This document shows, piece after piece, positions 57,205-64,000 of a stretch of 64,000 nt of DNA. Source of the DNA: Phaeobacter inhibens DSM 16374 (GTDB lineage Bacteria > Pseudomonadota > Alphaproteobacteria > Rhodobacterales > Rhodobacteraceae); assembly GCF_000473105.1 (NCBI RefSeq), contig NZ_KI421498.1, forward strand, positions 992,001-1,056,000. The letters are read 5' to 3'. Under the pieces are notes generated by a model that was given only the letters and a program-made list of their open reading frames with translations, ran no database searches and had not been told where the DNA came from. A program made the translations under genes and the position numbers. Position 1 is the first letter of the stretch. Each line of letters starts with the position of its first letter.

Positions 57205-59601
57205 TCAGAACCGCGCCTGCAACGTCAAGTCGAAGCTCTGCTCTTGGTCGAAGTCTTCTTTCTTCAGCGCCTTGGAGAAGTTGAACCGCAGGGGGCCAAA
57301 ACCGGTCGTCCACAGCAGTGAGAAGCCAACAACATGACGATAGGAGCCACCGCGCCCGACGATATTGCCACCAGCCGCGCCAGTATCAGCGTTGTTCAGC
57401 CCCCAAAGGTTGCCAACATCATAGAACAGACCACCGCGCAGACCGATTTCTTCAGGCAGACCCAGCGGGAATTCCGCATCAAAGCGCGCAGCCGCATAGT
57501 AGTTCCCGCCGAGGAAGTCGTTGTAATTCCCACCGCTTCCGTTCGGCGACTGATCCCGCGGGCCAATCCCGCCAGGTTCAAAGCCACGCAGAATGCTGGG
57601 AGACAGAACAAACCGGTCGATGGACCGGCTGAACCCGTCCCCCTGCCAGCTGAATGCACCAGCCTCGATTGTCGCTCTGAGCGTCACCTCTTCGTTGAAG
57701 ACGCGCCGCTGAGCAATAAACTTCGCGGTGCTGCGCAGATATTCGGAGTCCCCCCCAAGCCCTGCATAGTCAGCGCCGACCTGGATCAGGTAGCCCGAAT
57801 TCGGATCCAGACCGTTCAGGCGACTGTCCACCGTATAGGTAAAGCCGATGGTACTGGCGTTGATGGCGCCCTGATTGATCTCGCTTCGGACAAGAGGGCC
57901 GGCCAGCGGGAAGCCAGAAGAATCGTCGCCCCGGCTGATCATCTCATCCTCATCCCAAGTATAGCGCACCTGAAGATTGCTGTTCTCAGAGGTCTGGAAG
58001 GTCAGTGCAGGTGAGAAGAATGCCCGCTTGGTATCATACAGCGCAAAGCTGGAATCGGTCTCCGCATAGCCCAGATCCAGATCAAACCGCAGATCGCGGC
58101 CCAGCAGATAGGGCTCGGTGAAGCCGAGGGTGTATTCTTCGGCATCCTGTGCTGTCGAGATGTTGAACGACAGACGCTGGCCACGGCCCAGGAAATTGTT
58201 CTCCGACAGGCCCAGGCTGATGCCGAAACCATCGTTGACCGAGTAAGCCCCGCCAAGGCTCAGCGCGCCTGTTGGTTTCTCTTCGACGTCCACATCGACA
58301 ACCACCTCACCGGCGCTGCCACCCTCACGGACGTCCACTTCTGCGGTTTCAAAGAACCCAAGCGCTCGGATACGTTCTGCACTTTCACGGATTTCGCGCG
58401 GGTTGAACGGGTCACCTTCCACAGTGCGGAACTGCTGGCGGATCACCCGGTCCAGCGTGGTTGTGTTGCCTTCGATATCGATCCGCTCAACAAACACGCG
58501 CGGTCCGCGCGTCAGAACGAAATCGACATCCAGGGTCAGATCCCGATCGTTGCGGCTGATGCGTGGCTCCACCCGAAGGAAATCGATGCCCTTGCGGATC
58601 GCAAATGTTTCCAGACGCCGGATCGCGTTCTCGATCACGCTTGGCGAATAAGTCACGCCGGGGCGGACCTTCAGCACCTTGCGGAACTCATCGGCGTCGG
58701 CTTCCGACATCTCGCTGGTGACAGAAATCTCGCCGAACTCAAATTGCTGACCTTCGGTGATATCCACCACCAGGAAGGCTGCATCGCGTTCTTCGGTCAC
58801 CTCGGCATTGGTGCTGTTGATGCGCACATCCACATAACCGCGCGACAGGTAGAAATCGCGCAATACCTGCTTGTCGAATTCCAGACGATCCTCGATCAGC
58901 GTATCGGCCCGGATGAAGGTCCGCAGCAGACCTGCCTGTTTGGTTTCCAGAACCCGGCGCAGGCGACGGTCGGAATAGACCCGGTTGCCCACGAAAGACA
59001 CGCGCTCAACCTCGATGGTGTCGCCTTCAGAAATTTCGAACACCAGATCGACACGATTGTCGCTGCGGCGAATAATGCGCGGTGTCACGGTCGAGGCCAG
59101 TCGCCCCTGCGCGCCGTAAGCTTCGGCGAGATTGGACGCATCCCGTTCGGCAACGGTTGGATTGAACACCCGGCGCGGCGCCGATTCGATCAGCGCCAGC
59201 ATCGCGTCATCCTTGATGCGGCGGTTGCCCTCAAAGCTGATTTTGTTGATGGTCGGGAACTCGGTGACCTTGATCACCAGCGTATTGCCCTGCGGCACGA
59301 TCTCGACACTCTCAAAGACGCCGCTGTCCAGAATACGCTGGTAGGCATCGTTGAGCTGACCGGCACTGACGGATTTCCCCCGTTCAATGCCCGTATAGGC
59401 CACAATTGTTGAGGTCTGGATGCGTTGATTGCCCTCGACCTGAACGTTTGTGAAACTGTAGCTCTGCGCCACTGCGATCTCTGGCGTCAGGACAAATCCC
59501 AAAGCAATTGCCAGCGCCGCGGCAGATACGTTTCTATACAAAATATGGGCACCCAATTTGCGCCCCCCACAGGATGTACCCGTGTGCTTCCCCCGAACCA
59601 T
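57205..59601 (-). CDS. bamA: Outer-membrane protein assembly factor BamA
   Basis: 798 residues: signal sequence (hydrophobic stretch near residues 25-45, cut after AVAQ), five POTRA domains (about 47-430; VQVEGNQRIQTSTIVAYTGIERG starts the first) and a 16-strand Omp85 barrel with GGLFYDVGNLWG. The last residue is Phe (LTLQARF), as needed for barrel insertion. The first 20 residues are unusual for a signal peptide, so a later start is possible. It has its own leader behind a terminator. Confidence 0.95.
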   Translation of the reverse strand: MVRGKHTGTSCGGRKLGAHILYRNVSAAALAIALGFVLTPEIAVAQSYSFTNVQVEGNQRIQTSTIVAYTGIERGKSVSAGQLNDAYQRILDSGVFESVEIVPQGNTLVIKVTEFPTINKISFEGNRRIKDDAMLALIESAPRRVFNPTVAERDASNLAEAYGAQGRLASTVTPRIIRRSDNRVDLVFEISEGDTIEVERVSFVGNRVYSDRRLRRVLETKQAGLLRTFIRADTLIEDRLEFDKQVLRDFYLSRGYVDVRINSTNAEVTEERDAAFLVVDITEGQQFEFGEISVTSEMSEADADEFRKVLKVRPGVTYSPSVIENAIRRLETFAIRKGIDFLRVEPRISRNDRDLTLDVDFVLTRGPRVFVERIDIEGNTTTLDRVIRQQFRTVEGDPFNPREIRESAERIRALGFFETAEVDVREGGSAGEVVVDVDVEEKPTGALSLGGAYSVNDGFGISLGLSENNFLGRGQRLSFNISTAQDAEEYTLGFTEPYLLGRDLRFDLDLGYAETDSSFALYDTKRAFFSPALTFQTSENSNLQVRYTWDEDEMISRGDDSSGFPLAGPLVRSEINQGAINASTIGFTYTVDSRLNGLDPNSGYLIQVGADYAGLGGDSEYLRSTAKFIAQRRVFNEEVTLRATIEAGAFSWQGDGFSRSIDRFVLSPSILRGFEPGGIGPRDQSPNGSGGNYNDFLGGNYYAAARFDAEFPLGLPEEIGLRGGLFYDVGNLWGLNNADTGAAGGNIVGRGGSYRHVVGFSLLWTTGFGPLRFNFSKALKKEDFDQEQSFDLTLQARF

Positions 59602-59607
59602 CAGTCA

Positions 59608-59649
59608 AAACCCGATTTTTTTACAGCTTAATCCGTGCGTATCGGGTTT
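59608..59649 (-). other. Inverted repeat in the bamA leader
   Basis: Arms AAACCCGAT and ATCGGGTTT, 24 bases apart, end 7 bases before the bamA start codon. If formed in the mRNA it would lie over the ribosome-binding region and could lower translation. A regulator site is the alternative. Confidence 0.4.
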
Positions 59650-59671
59650 ATCCGCGCTTGTCAAAAACAAC

Positions 59672-59701
59672 AAAAAGGCGCGCGGGATGCCCCCACGCGC
59701 C
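59672..59701 (-). terminator. Terminator between the small membrane gene and bamA
   Basis: Minus-strand stem GGCGCG / CGCGCC with inner GGG/CCC pairs and a run of five T. It partly separates bamA from the upstream rseP unit. Confidence 0.8.
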
Positions 59702-59726
59702 AGATCGCTTGCAACGGCTTGAAAAC

Positions 59727-59852
59727 TCAGAGACTGCCGATCCAGGCACCGGCAGCGAGCGCGCCCAAAATCGTCGCCACAGACATGGCGCGATCCCAGT
59801 TGAGGCGCATAAATAGACCAAATCCAGTATTGGTAATCTGCAGGGTGCTCAT
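59727..59852 (-). CDS. 41-residue predicted membrane peptide between rseP and bamA
   Basis: Short frame starting ATG 59852 with GTGGAG close upstream. The peptide begins MSTLQITNTGFGLFMRLNWDRA and ends in one hydrophobic helix (MSVATILGALAAGAWIGSL). No known family. It could be a small accessory of the envelope operon or of the Bam machinery; there is no direct evidence. Codon use matches the neighbours. A terminator follows 26 bases after the stop. Confidence 0.5.
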   Translation of the reverse strand: MSTLQITNTGFGLFMRLNWDRAMSVATILGALAAGAWIGSL

Positions 59853-60047
59853 GGCTCCACTCTCCCACTATCAATAATGATCCCACATCCGCCGCAACCG
59901 CGCCGCGATTTGCGACGCCGCTGCCCACCGGCGGCTTACCAAAGGATTAACAAGGGAATGTGGCGACAGTTGGGCGCGCGTCCCGTTGCAGGATCCGCGC
60001 CCAGACCGTAGCACCGACCGGGTCAGCCCCGGTCGGCGAAAAAGCGC

Positions 60048-61397
60048 TTAGCAAAAAATGTCGTTGAAGAGCGCAAACATCATCAGGCTAAGGATCGCCG
60101 CAATGCCCACGCTCATCAGAATCCGCATCACCGCATCATTGGGCGGCCTGCCGGTGACCGCCTCATAGGCGTAGAACACCAGATGCCCGCCATCCAGCGC
60201 CGGGATCGGGAACAGGTTCAGCAGCCCGACAGCCGTGGACAGCACCGCGATAAACCGGATGAAGCTTTCGGCCCCTTGGCTCGCCATCGCGCCGGAGGTC
60301 TCAGCAATGCCAATCGGACCGGAAAGGTTGCAGGTGCTGATCGCGCCGGTGATCATATGCCCCAGACCAGAAAGCGACATTTCGACCACGCCCCAGACCT
60401 GCGCCGCACCGCCGCCGAGGGCCTCGCCAATACCAACCGTCTCCGTTGCCGGGTCAAAGGCAAGACCACCGGCAATCCCCATGCGCCAGCGAGTTGCAAA
60501 CCCGCCCTCTGGCTGTGGCTCATCCACGCGCCGTGGTGCCAGCGCCATCTCAAACTCTTCGCCCGCGCGCCAGACATCCAGCAGCAGGACCTTGCCTTCC
60601 GCGCTTTCAACGGCGCGTTTCAGCTGATCGAAGGCAAAGATCGGAGCGCCATCAACGGCGGTGATCACGTCCCCCGGCTGCAGATCGATATCCGCAGCGG
60701 CACTGCGCGGCGCCACACCGCGCACATGCGGCGGCCAGGGATAGGGGCCTTCAACCTCGACCTCACGTTCATCCCGCAGCACGGTGTAGGTGAGTGGCTG
60801 CTGCTCCGGCACCGCATCACGGAAGGCTGTAAAGGCCACGCCGTCCTCCAGTGAAGGCACATCGACCCCTTCGATCTGCAACAGCGCATCGCCTTCGCGC
60901 AAACCCGTTTGCAGCCCCGGCAGCGGCACCAGCCGCTCTACGGTCAGCGGATCGCGCATGGTGCCTTGCAGCATGAACACGCCAGCAAAGATCAGCGCCG
61001 ACATGATGAAATTGAACACCGGCCCCGCCGCAACCGTTGCCGACCGCGCCCAAAGCGGCGCGCCATGCATGGTGCGCCGCAGCGCCACCGGATCGGCGGC
61101 GGCATCTGCCATCGCATCCGCATCCTTGCCCGAGGCCGCATCGGCATCCCCAAGGAACTTCACGTAGCCGCCAAATGGCAGCAGCGCCACCTGCCAGCGG
61201 GTGCCGCGTTTGTCGACACGGGAGAACAGCACCGGTCCAAACCCCAGCGAGAACACCTCGGCATGGATACCGGACCAGCGCCCGACGATGTAGTGGCCAT
61301 ATTCATGCACCGCCACAATCACCGACAGCGCCACCACAAAGCTGGCAATCACATAGAGATACCCGCCAAGCTGCGGAAGAAAGGAGACGAAATCCAA
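60048..61397 (-). CDS. rseP: Site-2 protease RseP
   Basis: 449-residue membrane metalloprotease that cleaves anti-sigma factors and signal peptides in the membrane. The zinc motif VHEYGHYIVGRW is at about 29-40, one PDZ-like domain around 225-280 (ADIDLQPGDVITAVDGAPI), the second metal motif PIPALDGGHLVFY near 405, and four hydrophobic segments. Start is TTG 61397 with AAGGTAAG upstream, 4 bases after the dxr stop. Confidence 0.94.
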   Translation of the reverse strand: MDFVSFLPQLGGYLYVIASFVVALSVIVAVHEYGHYIVGRWSGIHAEVFSLGFGPVLFSRVDKRGTRWQVALLPFGGYVKFLGDADAASGKDADAMADAAADPVALRRTMHGAPLWARSATVAAGPVFNFIMSALIFAGVFMLQGTMRDPLTVERLVPLPGLQTGLREGDALLQIEGVDVPSLEDGVAFTAFRDAVPEQQPLTYTVLRDEREVEVEGPYPWPPHVRGVAPRSAAADIDLQPGDVITAVDGAPIFAFDQLKRAVESAEGKVLLLDVWRAGEEFEMALAPRRVDEPQPEGGFATRWRMGIAGGLAFDPATETVGIGEALGGGAAQVWGVVEMSLSGLGHMITGAISTCNLSGPIGIAETSGAMASQGAESFIRFIAVLSTAVGLLNLFPIPALDGGHLVFYAYEAVTGRPPNDAVMRILMSVGIAAILSLMMFALFNDIFC

Positions 61398-61401
61398 GGG
61401 C

Positions 61402-62574
61402 TTACCTTACATAGTCTAAAATTGCGTTGTCGGCTTCCATACGGGCGAGATGGTCGGTCCGGCTCACCGTATCAAGGGTCATTGCCTCATCTAGCCCGCG
61501 ATCTGCGCTGTCAAACTGCGCCAGCACCCGCGCGACCACCGCCGCCATATCCAGAAACCCGATGCGCCCGGCGATGAAATGATCCAGCGCCCGCTCCTTG
61601 GCGGCGTTGAACACCGCCCCCATAAGGCCGCCTCGGTCCATCACGTCATAGGCCAGCCGCAATGCGGGATAGCGTGCGGGATCAGGCGCGCGGAATGTCA
61701 GCTGCGCCAGCCGTGCCAGATCCAGCCGCTCGACCGGCAGCTCCCGCCGCTCAGGCCAATGCAGCGCATAGCCAATGGCGTGGCGCATATCCGGCGCGCC
61801 AAGATGTGCCATCAGCGCCCCATCGCGAAATCCGACCAGCGCATGCACGATAGATTCAGGGTGAACGACAACCTCAATCTGTTCTGGCGCAACGCCAAAG
61901 AATTCACGGGTTTCAATAACTTCCAGCGCCTTGTTGAACATGGACGCGCTGTCGATAGTGATCCGCTGCCCCATGTCCCAATTGGGATGAGAGGAGGCCT
62001 GCGCCACCGTGGCAGTCTTCAGCTGCTCCTGCGGCCAGTCCCGGAATGCTCCGCCAGAGGCGGTGATCACCACCCGCTCCACAGCGGAAATATCTTCCCC
62101 TACCAAGCCCTGAAATACTGCGGAATGTTCGCTATCGACCGGCAGCAGACGCGCATTATGGCGCCGCGCCGTATCCAGAAGCAGCGCCCCGGCACAGACC
62201 AGAGATTCCTTATTGGCCAGCGCCAGCGTTGCGCCCTGTTTCAGCGCCTCCAGCCCCGGTGCCAGCCCAGCCGCGCCGACAATGGCAGACATCACCCAAT
62301 CCGCAGGCCGCGCCGCCGCCTCAGCCAGGGCCGCCTGCCCTGCGGCAGCGGTGACACCTGACCCGGCCAATGCGGCTCTCAATGAAGGCAACTGGTCATC
62401 ATAGGCAGTGACGGCAACATCCGCCTTCAGCGCAATCGCATCCTGCGCCAGCTGGGAGATATTGGCGCCACCACTCAACGCCACCACGTCATAGTCGTCG
62501 GGAGCCCGCCGGATCAGGTCGATCGTGTTCTGACCAATGGATCCGGTGGCCCCGAAAATCGAGATCTTCCGCAT
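61402..62574 (-). CDS. dxr: 1-Deoxy-D-xylulose 5-phosphate reductoisomerase
   Basis: 390-residue enzyme of the MEP pathway that makes methylerythritol phosphate with NADPH. ISIFGATGSIGQNTIDLI, LANKESLVCAGALL, LLPVDSEHSAVFQ and ITIDSASMFNKALEVIE are hallmarks. It supplies the pathway continued by IspDF at the other end of the window. ATG 62574 shares its last base with the cdsA stop. Confidence 0.96.
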   Translation of the reverse strand: MRKISIFGATGSIGQNTIDLIRRAPDDYDVVALSGGANISQLAQDAIALKADVAVTAYDDQLPSLRAALAGSGVTAAAGQAALAEAAARPADWVMSAIVGAAGLAPGLEALKQGATLALANKESLVCAGALLLDTARRHNARLLPVDSEHSAVFQGLVGEDISAVERVVITASGGAFRDWPQEQLKTATVAQASSHPNWDMGQRITIDSASMFNKALEVIETREFFGVAPEQIEVVVHPESIVHALVGFRDGALMAHLGAPDMRHAIGYALHWPERRELPVERLDLARLAQLTFRAPDPARYPALRLAYDVMDRGGLMGAVFNAAKERALDHFIAGRIGFLDMAAVVARVLAQFDSADRGLDEAMTLDTVSRTDHLARMEADNAILDYVR

Positions 62575-63365
62575 TACATCGTCCCGCCGGGCAGACCCCA
62601 AAGGCTGAGCACCAGAAGCACCATCGCCGCTGCGCCCAGCATCCCGTCAAACCGGTCGAACAACCCACCGTGGCCGGGGATCAGCGCGCTTGAATCCTTC
62701 ACGCTCATCTTGCGCTTCAACGCGCTCTCCGCCACATCGCCTGCCTGGCTCGCCATGGAGACCAGAACCGACAGCACCACCACGCCAAGGCCAAGCCCGG
62801 CCTGTGCTGCAAAAATCGCGCCGACAATCGCCGCTGCGATCCAGCCGGCAGAGGTGCCGGACCAGGTCTTTTTGGGGCTGACACGGGGCCAGAATTTCGG
62901 CCCGCCAAAGGTTTTACCGGCAAAGTAGCCCGCAACATCCGTGGCCACCACAACCGAGATCAGCCAGACCATCCAGTCCAGGCCCAATGTGCTGCGCATC
63001 CAGATGAACGCATAGGCGGCAAACACCACCCAGAGCGCAAAGCCAAGGTAAATTCCCCGGCGAATATCCAGCGCAACCGCGCCAAGGATCGCCGGGATCA
63101 GCAACAGACCCACGGCCCAGTTGCCCGCCATCAAGGCCGCCGCCAGAACCGCGCCCATCGACAGGACACCAAGCGGCAGCGCCACCCCCTGACGATGCGG
63201 CGCCACCATGCGCAGCAACTCCCAGATCATGCCACCACCGGCCGCCGCAATCAGCAGGTCGAAAACCACACCACCGCGCCAGACCGCCCAGCCACCAACA
63301 AGGATCATCACCACGGCGGAGATCAGCCGCGGCATCAGATCGGCCCAGCGTCCTGCCCCGCTCAT
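62574..63365 (-). CDS. cdsA: Phosphatidate cytidylyltransferase (CDP-diglyceride synthase)
   Basis: 263-residue inner-membrane enzyme with about eight hydrophobic helices. It ends with the family signature SVKDSSALIPGHGGLFDRFDGMLGAA and also has the KTFGGPKFWPRVSPKKTWSG block, both diagnostic. It makes CDP-diacylglycerol. ATG 63365 overlaps the uppS stop by 4 bases; the frame is open to 63413 but the added 16 residues are not conserved. Confidence 0.94.
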   Translation of the reverse strand: MSGAGRWADLMPRLISAVVMILVGGWAVWRGGVVFDLLIAAAGGGMIWELLRMVAPHRQGVALPLGVLSMGAVLAAALMAGNWAVGLLLIPAILGAVALDIRRGIYLGFALWVVFAAYAFIWMRSTLGLDWMVWLISVVVATDVAGYFAGKTFGGPKFWPRVSPKKTWSGTSAGWIAAAIVGAIFAAQAGLGLGVVVLSVLVSMASQAGDVAESALKRKMSVKDSSALIPGHGGLFDRFDGMLGAAAMVLLVLSLWGLPGGTM

Positions 63366-64000
63366 GTTTTCACCGCGCCAAACCGGCGATCCCGCTGCCC
63401 GTAGCTGCGGCACAACCGGTCCATCTCATCCGCGGTGAAATCCGGCCAGAGCGTGTCGATGAATTCATATTCGGCATAGGCCGACTGCCACAGCAGGAAG
63501 TTGGAGATCCGCGCTTCACCACTGGTGCGGATCACCAGATCGGGGTCCGGCAGCACATGGGTATCGAGATAACGCGGCAGGGTTTCTTCATCCACATCCG
63601 CTGGATCCAGCCGCCCGGCCGCCACATCTTCGGCCAGCCGTTTGGTGGCGCGCGCCACCTCATCACGGCTGCCATAGTTCAGCGCGATGGTCAGATGGGT
63701 GCCGTCATTGCACGCCGTCTCCTGCTCCAACTGGTCCATCAGGGTCACCAGTTTCTTGTCCAGACGCACCCGGTCACCGATAAAACGGACCCGCACGTTG
63801 CGCTGCGACAGCGCCTTCATCTCCTTAGAGATATAACGACGGAACAGGCTCATGAGGCCTGCGACCTCAACCTGCGTACGCTTCCAGTTCTCCGTCGAGA
63901 AGGCAAAAATGGTAAGGTATTTCACCCCCAGCGCCGGGCAGCATTCCACCACCTCGCGGACGCGTTTGGCGCCCGCATGGTGGCCGAACAGCCGCGGACG
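63362..64000 (-). CDS. uppS: Undecaprenyl diphosphate synthase (partial, N-terminus missing)
   Basis: The visible 212 residues run from GHHAGAKRVREVVECCPALGVKYLTIFAFSTENWKR to the C-terminus, including LTIALNYGSRDEVARATKRL, PDPDLVIRTSGEARISNFLLWQSAYAEYEF and TLWPDF. The missing first 20-35 residues hold the start and the catalytic Asp region beyond the right edge. It makes the C55 lipid carrier precursor for peptidoglycan. First visible gene of the envelope operon. Confidence 0.96.
   Translation of the reverse strand, partial: RPRLFGHHAGAKRVREVVECCPALGVKYLTIFAFSTENWKRTQVEVAGLMSLFRRYISKEMKALSQRNVRVRFIGDRVRLDKKLVTLMDQLEQETACNDGTHLTIALNYGSRDEVARATKRLAEDVAAGRLDPADVDEETLPRYLDTHVLPDPDLVIRTSGEARISNFLLWQSAYAEYEFIDTLWPDFTADEMDRLCRSYGQRDRRFGAVKT

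Overview
The window is about 62% G+C by eye and comes from an alphaproteobacterium of the Rhodobacteraceae, most likely the marine Roseobacter group (Ruegeria/Phaeobacter-like). The supporting signs are the dusB-ntrB-ntrC-ntrY-ntrX order, an NtrC without the sigma-54 contact loop, fused IspDF, LpxI instead of LpxH, CtrA with SciP, DUF6456/DUF6477 and DUF1127 proteins, an orphan MttB-type methyltransferase, and a 3'-end repeat typical of the family. Apart from one decayed patch at about 31-35 kb, the region looks like ordinary chromosomal core. I saw no tRNA, rRNA, CRISPR array, prophage or intact insertion sequence.

Layout. 1-6.6 kb: nitrogen-regulation operon on the minus strand, reading dusB, ntrB, ntrC, ntrY, ntrX (ntrX runs off the left edge). 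6.7-9 kb: ispDF-pgpA-cinA on the plus strand, starting across a near-perfect operator-like palindrome from dusB. 9-15 kb: amtB, a RatA/COQ10 protein, hpt, an RcnB-like protein, an M20 amidohydrolase coupled to lipA, and a peroxiredoxin. 15-25 kb: DUF6456 and DUF6477 proteins, an MttB-family methyltransferase, guaA, a double-domain sulfotransferase, a DMT permease, a FadL-type porin and a P-loop protein. 25-30 kb: metA (acetyl-CoA-type), an alpha/beta hydrolase, ppk2 overlapped by a TetR regulator, then rplM-rpsI. 30.3-35.4 kb: a lipoprotein gene followed by two heavily decayed transposase genes, an AT-rich orphan gene fragment and a DUF4166 dehydrogenase-like gene. 35.5-41 kb: a MocR regulator divergent from a DUF1127 gene across shared operator repeats, speDE, a phosphatidylserine decarboxylase family gene, a thioesterase and an enoyl-CoA hydratase. 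41.6-45.4 kb: trmFO, a methyltransferase, gluQRS, hisI and a NifU-like protein. 45.7-53 kb: a small membrane-protein gene behind tandem LexA-type boxes, recG-ligA, sciP-ctrA and mnmA. 53-64 kb: the minus-strand envelope operon uppS-cdsA-dxr-rseP-(small gene)-bamA-ompH-fabZ-lpxA-lpxI-lpxB.

How the genes fit together. The left part senses nitrogen (NtrBC, NtrYX) and imports ammonium (AmtB). The middle holds housekeeping and methionine/polyamine metabolism (MetA, SpeD, SpeE). The right part joins tRNA modification (TrmFO, GluQRS, MnmA), DNA repair (RecG, LigA), cell-cycle control (CtrA, SciP) and one long envelope biogenesis operon covering undecaprenyl phosphate, CDP-diacylglycerol, isoprenoid precursor, outer-membrane protein assembly and lipid A.

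The most interesting unexplained item is a 40-residue membrane peptide gene at 45711-45833, too short for usual gene callers. It is preceded by four GAAC repeats (GTTC on its own strand), three of them spaced exactly as alphaproteobacterial LexA boxes, and it has its own terminator. That is the architecture of an SOS-induced membrane peptide such as Caulobacter SidA or E. coli TisB. Other notable items are the 13-bp direct repeats shared by the MocR and DUF1127 promoters, the 10-bp-arm palindrome between dusB and ispDF, the double sulfotransferase, and the NifU-like protein lacking its third cluster cysteine.
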